Assembly: GCA_013153375.1 (NCBI GenBank) | Contig: JAADEN010000064.1 | Location: 1-12,162, forward strand | Direction: 5' to 3' | Length of the DNA stretch: 12,162 bases | From: Chloroflexota bacterium | GTDB taxonomy: Bacteria; Chloroflexota; Anaerolineae; Anaerolineales; DRMV01 | Part shown: piece by piece, positions 6,053-12,162 of the stretch | Numbering within the stretch: position 1 is the stretch's first letter | How the letters are laid out: each line of letters begins with the position of its first letter | Translations under genes and position numbers: made by a program | The notes under the pieces: model-generated | Told to the model about the DNA's origin: nothing | Seen by the model: the letters and a program-made list of their open reading frames with translations, nothing else | Databases searched by the model: none

Positions 6053-7642
6053 TCAGCGGCCGCCGGTGTTCAGATGATAGTACTCACCGCCTACATGCTG
6101 GAACCAGGGCCGTGAAGCCAACAGCGCGAAAATCGGCCCCGGAGGACAGCGGCGCACCAGATTCACCGCCGCGTACAACTCCTTGGCCGAAACATGGCCC
6201 TGGGGCGTGAGTTTCGACAGTTCCCGCATGACCAGAACCAACAGGTCTTCCAAAGGAATCTTCTGTTTGCGAATGCGCTCCCAGACCGGATCCAACGCGC
6301 TGGGATCGGGCACATAAAAGGCCATCAAATCCTCGTACGCGCTGCCCACCGAGACATTCTGCGGCCGGATGTGCAAGCGCCCCTCGTCATCGACCATCAC
6401 GGTGCGCAACCAAGTGCGCGTCGGGCGCTGCACCTGGGCGCGCACCAGCACCTCGCCCGGGCGACGCCCCCGCCGCACCCAAATCCGGCTCCCCGGGAAG
6501 AGGCCCTTCTCGCGATACCACTCTCCCAGGCCGTAGATGTACTTGTGCGGCCGCACCACCCAGGCCGGGAAGCCGTGCCCCGTCGCGGCATCCACCAGTT
6601 GGAAGCGGATGCGCGGGGCTTCGTACGCGGTGGGAAACAAGTGCCGCACCCGGTCCGACAGGGGCAGCGTGCCCGCGCGCCAGTGCGGATAGATGAGCAC
6701 CAACTCCACCTCGTCGTCGCCGTCGGAGGGCGGCAGATACTTGGGATCCGGCGGCGGCGAGAGTTCGTCGCCCAGCCAGGCTTCCAAGGCCCGCAACTCT
6801 TCGGGCAGCACCTCGGGGTCGTAAGCCAGGGGCGTGTAGCGCAGCCACATGGGAACCTCGCGCACCTCCTCGGGCTCCATGCTGCGCAAATACCACATCA
6901 CCTGCCCCGCGGGGCCGACCTCGTCGAAACGCTCGTCCTGCTGCAGGGCCCAGTCCAACGAGAAGGCGGCCAGTTTCGGGTTCACATCGCTGGGCAGATC
7001 CAGATATTTGAGGATCTCTTCGGTGGGCAGCGGCCCGCCCTCCGCCATGAACAACGCGGCCTCGGCCAGGTTCAGATTGCCCGGATGCAGTTCCACCAAC
7101 AGCGCCTTGGGGAACCAGCGTCCGGCGATGTACACGAAGTCATCGCTGGCCCGCAGCGCGTCCTCGATGCGCTGCGCCACCGCCTCCTGATAGCGCGGCA
7201 AAACCGTGTTCACATCCAGCATGGGATCTTCTTCGGGCCGCGGCGGGTTGTTGAGGCGATGCTCCGGGAAATCGGCCGCGAACTCCCGCTCCGAGCCGTC
7301 TTCCAGGCGCACCCGAATCACCGAGAACGCGCCGTAGTCAGGATGGTGGCCGTCGCGGACCGCGATCACCTCGCCCTGCTTCCAGCCCAGGGCCGGAAAG
7401 AGCAAAACCCGTCCAACCTCGTAATGCTCCTTGGGCAGATACATGCCGTGGCTCTGGCGCCAGCGCTCCTCGATGCGGCGCTGTTCGCGCGCGATCCGCT
7501 CTCGGATCAAGGCTTCGGCCAACTCCGCGGGCGTCTTGGGCTCCTCGGCTTCCAGCAGATACTGGTAGAGGAACTCCAGATCGTCGTCGGTGACGGTGAG
7601 GTCTTCCCAATAAGTTTCGCTAATCGGACTGGGTGCTTGCAC
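6053..7642 (-). CDS. Uncharacterised multidomain protein with winged-helix-like segments
   Basis: A 529-aa soluble protein without signal or membrane helix. It starts with GTG at 7642, the only plausible start, because an in-frame TGA lies just upstream; GAGGG is 8 nt before it. I see five segments. An HTH-like helix pair lies at about 18-50 (DDDLEFLYQYLLEAEEPKTPAE...). An SH3/KOW-like beta stretch lies at 75-130 (GRVLLFPALGWKQGEVIAVRDG, then FSVIRVRLEDG). A winged-helix-like segment at 193-252 ends DERFDEVGPAGQVMWYL. A second beta-rich part lies at 310-430. A last winged-helix-like unit at 475-525 ends RPWFQHVGGEYYHL. The two 'F..VG.....Y.L' ends resemble each other and the wing of HARE-HTH-type domains, but this is a pattern match only. 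It heads a likely operon with the 152-aa gene. DNA or RNA binding is inferred. Confidence 0.75.
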   Translation of the reverse strand: MQAPSPISETYWEDLTVTDDDLEFLYQYLLEAEEPKTPAELAEALIRERIAREQRRIEERWRQSHGMYLPKEHYEVGRVLLFPALGWKQGEVIAVRDGHHPDYGAFSVIRVRLEDGSEREFAADFPEHRLNNPPRPEEDPMLDVNTVLPRYQEAVAQRIEDALRASDDFVYIAGRWFPKALLVELHPGNLNLAEAALFMAEGGPLPTEEILKYLDLPSDVNPKLAAFSLDWALQQDERFDEVGPAGQVMWYLRSMEPEEVREVPMWLRYTPLAYDPEVLPEELRALEAWLGDELSPPPDPKYLPPSDGDDEVELVLIYPHWRAGTLPLSDRVRHLFPTAYEAPRIRFQLVDAATGHGFPAWVVRPHKYIYGLGEWYREKGLFPGSRIWVRRGRRPGEVLVRAQVQRPTRTWLRTVMVDDEGRLHIRPQNVSVGSAYEDLMAFYVPDPSALDPVWERIRKQKIPLEDLLVLVMRELSKLTPQGHVSAKELYAAVNLVRRCPPGPIFALLASRPWFQHVGGEYYHLNTGGR

Positions 7643-7674
7643 GATTTCGTCCCTCGCTCATTCGGAATTCGACT

Positions 7675-7702
7675 TTGCAACAAGGCCGAACGCGGCTATC
7701 AT
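7675..7702 (+). promoter_or_regulatory. Promoter candidate for the DUF2007 gene
   Basis: TTGCAA (7675-7680), 16 bp, then TATCAT (7697-7702), 48 nt before the ATG at 7751. It overlaps the minus-strand -10 candidate in the same divergent region. Confidence 0.4.
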
Positions 7703-7706
7703 TATA
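7701..7706 (-). promoter_or_regulatory. -10 candidate for the 529-aa/152-aa operon
   Basis: On the minus strand this reads TATAAT, a perfect -10 hexamer, 58 nt before the GTG at 7642. No convincing -35 is seen 17-18 bp upstream. It shares two bases with the plus-strand -10 candidate. Confidence 0.4.
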
Positions 7707-7750
7707 ACCGAAAAAATGCGCGCCTCGTCCCCGGTCACAAGGAGTTTCCC

Positions 7751-8026
7751 ATGCCCTGGGTTGAAATCTACCGTTTCTACCACCCGGTCGAAGCCGAGTT
7801 GGTCAAAAGTTACCTGGAAGCCAACGGCATCGAAGCCCGCCTGTTGCAAGAAGGCGCGGCGCGAGCCATTGGCGTGTACCTGGGCCCCTTTGGCGAAATC
7901 CGCCTGTTGGTACCAGGGCACCTGCGCACCGAAGCCCAACTGCTGCTGCGGGAATTTTTGCAGCGGGCCCGCGGCGAGGCGCCGCCCGAAGACGAGGTCC
8001 CACCTCGCGGCCCGCAGCCTTTATAG
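7751..8026 (+). CDS. DUF2007-type putative signal-transducing protein
   Basis: A 91-aa protein with the DUF2007 pattern: a first strand WVEIYRF, a helix PVEAELVKSYLEANGIEARLL (12-32), a strand pair around GVYLGPFGEIRLLVP (41-55), then a helix EAQLLLREFLQRA (61-73). The fold resembles the small ferredoxin-like DUF2007 domain (named 'putative prokaryotic signal transducing protein', function unknown). The tail (75-91) is Pro/Glu-rich and probably disordered. AAGGAG lies 6 nt before the ATG, which fixes the start. Its stop codon overlaps that of the convergent ybeY gene. It is divergent from the 529-aa gene, so the two may share regulation. Confidence 0.8.
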   Translation: MPWVEIYRFYHPVEAELVKSYLEANGIEARLLQEGAARAIGVYLGPFGEIRLLVPGHLRTEAQLLLREFLQRARGEAPPEDEVPPRGPQPL

Positions 8027-8485
8027 CGGCGGCCGCAGCGGACAACCCACCGCCTCCAACACGCGCGCCTGCATGGCCCACATGCGTCGCCGGGCCGCGG
8101 GCTCTTCGTCGTCGTAGCCCAGCAAGTGCAGCACGCCGTGCACCGTGAGCAGCACCAGTTCGTCCTCCACCCGGTGCCCGCCCTGCCGCGCCTGCGCCGC
8201 GGCCACCGGGTAGGCGATCACCACATCGCCCAGATAGCGCGCGCCCGTCTCCAAATCCACCTCGTCGGCCGGGAAGGCCAGCACATCGGTGGGCTTATCG
8301 TAGCCCCGGTAACGCCGGTTGAGGCGTTGCACCGTTGCTGTGTCGGTGACGCGTATGGTCAAGAGGATGGGCTCCGCGGTGGCCGGGTCGTTGGCTACAC
8401 GCAACGCGGTCTCCGCGGCCCGGCGCAGCGCGGCCGCGTCCAGCGTGGCCTGCCAGGGCTCGTCAATCTGTACCCACACCGGCAT
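8021..8485 (-). CDS. ybeY: Endoribonuclease YbeY (variant metal site)
   Basis: A 154-aa protein of normal family length. YbeY is a zinc-dependent RNase involved in 16S rRNA maturation and ribosome quality control. Visible signatures are RYRGYDKPTDVLAFP (58-72), YLGDVVIA (84-91) and the zinc motif VHGVLHLLGYDDEEP (115-129), with a late Met (135). The canonical motif is HGxLHLxGYDH; here H116 and H120 are present but the third ligand position is Asp126. The ATG at 8485 lies inside the 3' end of the pgpH-like gene (23-nt overlap), with GGAGG 6 nt upstream at 8492-8496, so translation is probably coupled. The 3' end overlaps the convergent DUF2007 gene by 6 nt. The identity is firm; whether the Asp alters activity is open. 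Confidence 0.93.
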   Translation of the reverse strand: MPVWVQIDEPWQATLDAAALRRAAETALRVANDPATAEPILLTIRVTDTATVQRLNRRYRGYDKPTDVLAFPADEVDLETGARYLGDVVIAYPVAAAQARQGGHRVEDELVLLTVHGVLHLLGYDDEEPAARRRMWAMQARVLEAVGCPLRPPL

Positions 8486-10604
8486 GAGGGGCCTCCGCCC
8501 GGGTCGTCTGGGGATCCGGCTCGGGCTCGCGCGGCCGCGCCGGACCGGCCTTGGGTTCCACTTCAGGATACTGCACCCGCTGATGGTAAGTGCCCTGCAG
8601 CACTTCCACGAACGCGTCTTCGATGACGGACAGATCTCGCAGCGTCAGAGGAGCGTCGTCCAGTTGGCCTTCGTTGAGCCGCCGCATGATCTGGTCGTGC
8701 ACCAGTTCCCGCAGGGCCTCCGGCGTGGCCGGACGCTGGCTGCGGGCCCGGGCCTCACAACCGTCCGCCAGCATCAAGATGCCCGTTTCCTTGGAGCGCG
8801 GCTTGGGGCCCGGATAGCGAAAATCCTCGATGTTCACCTGCGAAGGATCCGCGGCCTGCTGGAGGGCCTGGGTGTACTGATAGCGGGTGATGGTGGTGCC
8901 GTGGTGTTCGGCGATGAAATCGTGCAGCCGCGCGGGCAGGCGATACTCGCGCGCCAAACGCAAGCCGTCCGGCACATGGCTGCGGATGATGGCCGAACTC
9001 TGCTGCGGGGTCAGGCTCGCGTGGGGGTCCGGCCCGCCCGGAGGGATGTTCTCGATGAAGTAGTGCGGCTTCTCGGCTTTGCCCACATCGTGATACAGCG
9101 CGCCCACCCGAGTCAACAGGGGATCCGCGCCGACCCGCTCCGCGGCCTGCTCGGCCATGTTGGCCACCAACAGGCTGTGTTGGTAGGTGCCCGGCGCGCG
9201 GCGCAACAAATGCTGCAACAGCGGATGATCAGGGCGGGCCAGATCCAGCAGGTGCTGGGGCGTGATGCGGCCCAGCAAGGGCGCCAGGGTGTATTGCAAC
9301 AGCAGGGCCGCGCTGGCGGACAGCCCCGCGTTGGCCACCGCGGCCAGGGCCAAAGTCGCCAATCCCAGCCAGTCGGTGCGGGGATCGGGCAGGCGGAAGG
9401 CCAGCACCGCGAGCACCAGGGACAGCGCCATGAGCGCGCCGGCCTGGGCAAAGGACGACAAGCGCCCCCCGCGGCGGCGCAGCCACAGGGCCGCGGGCCA
9501 GGGCGCCAGGCCGTAGAACACGGCCAGTTCCAGGGCCCGCGGCAGGTCGTACACTACCAAGACCGTCAAAGTGGCCGAGAGCAGCATGGTCGTGGCCGAA
9601 TCCCAAAACAGAGCCAGCACCAGCGCGTACAACCCCAACGGGAAGAGGTACGGCAGCACCACATGGCCGGGCAACAGACTGCGGGCCGCGGCCAGGATGA
9701 GCACATGGCCGCCCAGGGCCAAGGCTTTGGCCCGCCCACCGGGCAAGACGGGCCGACGCCGCTTCCAGAAGATGGCCGTGACCAGGGCCAGCAGCGCGAC
9801 CAGCAGGCTGTAGGCGGCGATCACCAAACCGCGGCGCTGGGGCGCGAGCATGCCGAAGTGCTCCAGGGCCTCCAGGTCGGCCTCGTCGAGCACTTTGCCC
9901 CGCGGCACCACGATCTCGCCGCGCCGAAAGGCGCGCACCACGGGCTGCACGCTGCGCCGGGCCTCCTCCTGGGCCTCGGCCGTGCGCTGAGGGTTGTAGA
10001 GCACATTGGGCGCCACGAAAGCCGCGGCCAACTTCTCGACCAAACGGGCCTGGATGGGAGTGAGGTCGAAACTCACGCGCGCGGACACGGCCCGCCGGGC
10101 CTCGTCCACCCGATCTTCTCGGATGGGCGCCTGCATGACCTCGATCAAAACCCGCTGCGCCTCACGCTTGACCCGATTCCAGGCCTCGTCGTCCAGGTTG
10201 AGGATCTGCCGCGCCTCGTCGGGCGAAAGGTTCACCTCCTTCAGGCGCAGCAAATCGAGGACTTTCTCTTCCGGCGTGGCGTAGGGGTCATTGCGCACCG
10301 CGTCGATGTAACGCAGCGCGGCCTGCAGGCGCTCCAGTTGCCGCCGCGCGATGGCCGGATCCAGCGGATCGTACACCTTGCCCACGGCCCGCGCGGCTTC
10401 CTCCCGGGCCCGCTCGGTGAGCACCTGGCTGGGGTATTGGACGGAGTACGGCGCGAGGATGTCCGTCGCGGCCACATCGCCGACCTGCCAGGTGGCCGGA
10501 CGCAGCCGGGGGCTGGTGAGCAGCAACACGCCCAGGACGGCCAGCCACCACAGCGGGAACCACAGCCCCCGGGCCCACACGCGCCAACGAGAAGGGGTGG
10601 ACAT
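8463..10604 (-). CDS. pgpH: PgpH-like 7TM-HD cyclic-di-AMP phosphodiesterase
   Basis: A 713-aa membrane protein with the 7TM-HDED / 7TM / HD architecture of PgpH, which hydrolyses c-di-AMP to pApA. A first helix (about 14-30) leads to an outer 7TM-HDED domain (31-255) that opens with WQVGDVAATDILAPYSVQYP. A cluster of membrane helices spans about 259-440. The cytosolic HD domain has H476 (GTYQHS), H505-D506 (LYHDVGK), H543 (SHVPDG), H567-H568 (AEHHGT) and D614, all the expected metal ligands, plus YFIEN (515-519). The C-terminal 30 residues are Pro/Glu-rich and their codons contain the ybeY start. The start lies 3 nt after the yqeY stop (TAA-ATC-ATG); the nearest GGAGG is 16 nt away, so coupling to yqeY is likely. 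The pgpH-ybeY pairing is also known in Firmicutes. Regulation would act on the c-di-AMP level. Confidence 0.93.
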   Translation of the reverse strand: MSTPSRWRVWARGLWFPLWWLAVLGVLLLTSPRLRPATWQVGDVAATDILAPYSVQYPSQVLTERAREEAARAVGKVYDPLDPAIARRQLERLQAALRYIDAVRNDPYATPEEKVLDLLRLKEVNLSPDEARQILNLDDEAWNRVKREAQRVLIEVMQAPIREDRVDEARRAVSARVSFDLTPIQARLVEKLAAAFVAPNVLYNPQRTAEAQEEARRSVQPVVRAFRRGEIVVPRGKVLDEADLEALEHFGMLAPQRRGLVIAAYSLLVALLALVTAIFWKRRRPVLPGGRAKALALGGHVLILAAARSLLPGHVVLPYLFPLGLYALVLALFWDSATTMLLSATLTVLVVYDLPRALELAVFYGLAPWPAALWLRRRGGRLSSFAQAGALMALSLVLAVLAFRLPDPRTDWLGLATLALAAVANAGLSASAALLLQYTLAPLLGRITPQHLLDLARPDHPLLQHLLRRAPGTYQHSLLVANMAEQAAERVGADPLLTRVGALYHDVGKAEKPHYFIENIPPGGPDPHASLTPQQSSAIIRSHVPDGLRLAREYRLPARLHDFIAEHHGTTITRYQYTQALQQAADPSQVNIEDFRYPGPKPRSKETGILMLADGCEARARSQRPATPEALRELVHDQIMRRLNEGQLDDAPLTLRDLSVIEDAFVEVLQGTYHQRVQYPEVEPKAGPARPREPEPDPQTTRAEAPHAGVGTD

Positions 10605-10607
10605 GAT

Positions 10608-11069
10608 TTACGCGGCCGCGCCTCCTCCCGCGAGCAAACGCCGCACCACCTGACTGGCCTGCTGCCCCGTGGCCCGGCCCTGCAAACGGGGCATGAGGGC
10701 CTTCATGACCTTGCCCATGTCGCGCGGGCTTTGCGCGCCCACCTCCGCGATGACCTCCCGGGCCAGGGCTTCCAGTTCGGCCTCGCTCAGGGGTTGCGGC
10801 AGAAAAGCCTCGAGCACCCGAATGACCTCTTGCGTGCGGGCGATGAGATCGTCCCGGCCGGCCTGCTGCGCGGCCTCCAGGGTCTCGCGGCGCATCTTGA
10901 CCTGCTTCTGCAGCACCGTGAGCACCTCGGCCTCGCTCAAGGGCCGTTGCTTTTCCACCTCGGCCATTTTGATCTCGGCCAGGGCCGTGCGCAGCGTCTC
11001 CTTGCGCAGCGTGTCCTTGGCCCGCAACGCGTCCTTCAACGCCTGCTCCAAACGCGCTTTCGTGTCCAT
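10608..11069 (-). CDS. yqeY: GatB/YqeY domain protein
   Basis: A 153-aa helical protein of the GatB/YqeY family, which resembles the tail domain of the GatB subunit of the tRNA-dependent amidotransferase; its own role is not well defined. Typical stretches are LEQALKDALRAKDTLRKETLR (7-27), a YqeY-like central part EVLTVLQKQVKMRRETLEAA (48-67) and the C-terminal core SPRDMGKVMKALMPRLQGRATG (114-135). AAGGAG lies 6 nt before the ATG at 11069. In many bacteria yqeY follows rpsU, but here it is the first gene before pgpH-ybeY. It is separated from lysZ by an 87-nt gap occupied by a heptanucleotide repeat. Confidence 0.95.
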   Translation of the reverse strand: MDTKARLEQALKDALRAKDTLRKETLRTALAEIKMAEVEKQRPLSEAEVLTVLQKQVKMRRETLEAAQQAGRDDLIARTQEVIRVLEAFLPQPLSEAELEALAREVIAEVGAQSPRDMGKVMKALMPRLQGRATGQQASQVVRRLLAGGGAAA

Positions 11070-11089
11070 CGCTTGCTCCTTGGGCCCCC

Positions 11090-11160
11090 GCTCCCCGCTT
11101 TCCGCTCCCCTGCTCCCTACTCTCTCCGCTTCCCACTCTCCACTACCTACTCCCCACTAC
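11090..11160. repeat. Ten-unit heptanucleotide tandem repeat
   Basis: Units beginning GCT or ACT start at 11090, 11097, 11104, 11112, 11119, 11128, 11135, 11142, 11149 and 11156, with steps of 7,7,8,7,9,7,7,7,7. The consensus is RCTCCCC on the plus strand (GGGGAGY on the minus). The tract is almost purely pyrimidine on the plus strand. The last unit forms the lysZ stop codon (TAG, 11159-11157), and the minus-strand transcript carries G-runs. Confidence 0.8.
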
Positions 11161-11972
11161 ATTATAACCGTCCCCCCGCCGTCCAGCGCGTCCAGTACGG
11201 GATGCGCCACCCGGCCGTCCGCGATGATCACCCGGCCCACCCCGCCCGCCAGGGCTTCCTGCGCGGCCAGCACCTTCTTCTTCATGCGCCCCTGCGCGTA
11301 GTCCATGGCCTGCTCCAGCCGGGCCCGGGGCAGGCGCGGAATGAGGCTGCTCTCGTCGGGGAAGCGTTCCAGCAGGCCGGGCGCGGCGGTCAGCAGCAGC
11401 AGGGTTTCCGCGTCCAGCGCGGCCGCGATCATGGCCGCGGCCCGGTCCGCGTCCACATTCAGGGCCTCGCCCTGCTCGCTCACGGCCAGAGGCGCGACCA
11501 CGGGCAGATAGCCCTGGGCCAGCAGCGTGTGCAGCAGGTCCGCGTTCACGGCCTGGATCTTGCCCGTGTAGTCGCCCCGCAAGATCTTGCGCTTGCCGTT
11601 CTCCACGATGCGGATGGAACCCTTGCGTTTGGCCTGCAGCAGGCGTCCGTCCAGGCCGCTCAGGCCCAGCGCGTTGAGCCCCAGGCGTTGCAGTTGCTCC
11701 ACCAGCAGGCCGTTGACCTTGCCCCGCACGGCCATGAGGAAGATTTCCAGCGTGCGGCGGTCGGTGTAGCGGCTGGTGAAGCCCGAAGGCGAGGTCACGA
11801 AGCGGGGCGGATAGCCCAGAGCCTCGCCCAGCGCGTTGGCCTCGGCCGAGCCGCCGTGCACCAGCACCAGCCGCAACTCGGGCCGGGTCTGGCGCAAGTG
11901 GGCCACATCCTGGGCAATGGCGTCGAACTGCACCCCTTCCGTGCCGCCGAGTTTGATGACGACCGTGGACAT
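11157..11972 (-). CDS. lysZ: [LysW]-aminoadipate kinase LysZ
   Basis: A 271-aa amino acid kinase of the N-acetylglutamate kinase fold. LysZ phosphorylates alpha-aminoadipate (or glutamate in some archaea) carried on LysW in the LysW-dependent lysine route. It starts MSTVVIKLGGTEG (K8, GG) and contains LVHGGSAEANALGEALGYPP (37-56), SRYTDRRTLEIF (67-78), GLSGLDGRLL (103-112), YTGKIQAVNADLL (135-147), LNVDADRAAA (171-180) and GRMKKKV (228-234). The SGLDGR and SRxTDRxTLEIF strings match LysZ (for example from Thermus) rather than ArgB. The ATG at 11972 is chosen because AGGAG lies 6 nt upstream and alignment to LysZ begins there; an earlier in-frame ATG at 12146 would add an unconserved 58 residues. 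No other lysine gene lies in the window. Aminoadipate as the substrate is inferred. Confidence 0.92.
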   Translation of the reverse strand: MSTVVIKLGGTEGVQFDAIAQDVAHLRQTRPELRLVLVHGGSAEANALGEALGYPPRFVTSPSGFTSRYTDRRTLEIFLMAVRGKVNGLLVEQLQRLGLNALGLSGLDGRLLQAKRKGSIRIVENGKRKILRGDYTGKIQAVNADLLHTLLAQGYLPVVAPLAVSEQGEALNVDADRAAAMIAAALDAETLLLLTAAPGLLERFPDESSLIPRLPRARLEQAMDYAQGRMKKKVLAAQEALAGGVGRVIIADGRVAHPVLDALDGGGTVIM

Positions 11973-11978
11973 AGCGCG

Positions 11979-11983
11979 CTCCT
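11979..11983 (-). promoter_or_regulatory. Ribosome binding site fixing the lysZ start
   Basis: AGGAG on the minus strand lies 6 nt before the ATG at 11972. This supports the short form of LysZ. Confidence 0.75.
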
Positions 11984-12013
11984 GTAGCCCGTGGGCGGAA
12001 TGAAAGGAAGCGG

Positions 12014-12039
12014 GCACCGCGGGCCCGGCTCTGCGGTGC
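12014..12039 (-). promoter_or_regulatory. Hairpin in the lysZ leader
   Basis: GCACCGC (12014-12020) and GCGGTGC (12033-12039) are perfect complements around a 12-nt GC-rich loop. The element lies between the lysZ promoter candidate and the start codon. It could be an mRNA structure or a protein site; I see no known riboswitch. Confidence 0.45.
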
Positions 12040-12051
12040 GCCCGGCGCCCC

Positions 12052-12060
12052 ATTGTACCA
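12052..12060 (-). promoter_or_regulatory. Extended -10 promoter candidate for lysZ
   Basis: On the minus strand TGGTACAAT fits TGnTAnAAT, ending 79 nt before the lysZ ATG at 11972. The same TGnTACAAT form precedes the UPF0316 gene. No clear -35 is visible. Confidence 0.4.
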
Positions 12061-12075
12061 TTGCGCGCCAAATCG

Positions 12076-12084
12076 TGGTAGCAT
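12076..12084 (+). promoter_or_regulatory. Possible divergent extended -10 (plus strand)
   Basis: TGGTAGCAT resembles an extended -10 pointing out of the window. No start codon with a ribosome binding site is seen before the window ends at 12162, and 12085-12162 holds no gene that I can support. The call is weak. Confidence 0.2.
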
Positions 12085-12162
12085 TGGGGCGTTGCCGGGT
12101 GCGCGGAAACCATGTAGATGGTCGCTCGGAGGCAAACCCCTCCCATCCCCCGCGGCGGGCTG

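Noticed and set aside
7700..7710. 11-mer CATTATAACCG repeated at 11160-11170
   Set aside because: Several 11-mers are expected to recur by chance in 12 kb, and the second copy lies at the end of the lysZ coding sequence.
6194..7750. Long plus-strand extension upstream of the DUF2007 protein
   Set aside because: This part is an antisense shadow of the 529-aa gene; the DUF2007 domain begins at ATG 7751, which has AAGGAG.
8319..11987. Very long plus-strand open frame across ybeY, pgpH, yqeY and lysZ
   Set aside because: It is Gln/His/Arg/Gly-rich with no domain, and four recognised genes lie on the other strand; it is an antisense shadow of GC-rich coding.
11973..12146. N-terminal extension of LysZ from an ATG at 12146
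   Set aside because: The extra 58 residues have no kinase-like sequence, while ATG 11972 has AGGAG and matches the family start.

Overview
The window looks like a chromosomal segment of a GC-rich Chloroflexota bacterium, most likely of the Anaerolineae side of the phylum. This rests on four things: Pro/Thr 'TPTPTP' linkers in a secreted TadE protein, a LysW-dependent lysine kinase (LysZ), a short NG-type FtsY, and a mix of GGAGG ribosome binding sites with extended -10 promoter candidates. No IS element, phage gene, CRISPR array, tRNA or rRNA was seen. The placement is inferred from gene content.

Layout. (1) 1-3887, plus strand: the 3' end of a vWA-domain TadG-like protein, then a very large TadE-like pseudopilin (908 aa) with three Pro/Thr tracts and three copies of a Cys-bounded beta-rich module, then a membrane-anchored protein with a possible PsbP/DcrB-like domain. 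Together they look like the end of a Tad pilus or surface-appendage operon. (2) 3888-5553: a perfect 14-bp hairpin and a promoter candidate precede a UPF0316 membrane protein and ftsY, the SRP receptor; a weak terminator follows ftsY. (3) 5554-7750, minus strand: two unrecognised genes, a 529-aa protein with winged-helix-like segments and a 152-aa HTH-like protein, probably co-transcribed. They diverge from a small plus-strand DUF2007 gene (7751-8026) across a 108-nt region with overlapping promoter candidates. (4) 8021-12162, minus strand: lysZ, then, after a ten-unit heptanucleotide repeat, yqeY, pgpH-like (c-di-AMP phosphodiesterase) and ybeY, tightly packed and partly overlapping.

How the genes work together. 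The Tad genes would build and decorate a surface structure. FtsY delivers ribosomes to the membrane. The yqeY-pgpH-ybeY block joins tRNA/rRNA quality functions with c-di-AMP turnover, and pgpH-ybeY is a pairing also known from other phyla. LysZ supplies lysine precursors on the LysW carrier. The most unusual items are the modular giant TadE protein, the heptanucleotide repeat that ends in the lysZ stop codon, the uncharacterised 529/152-aa pair, and a YbeY whose third zinc-ligand His is Asp.
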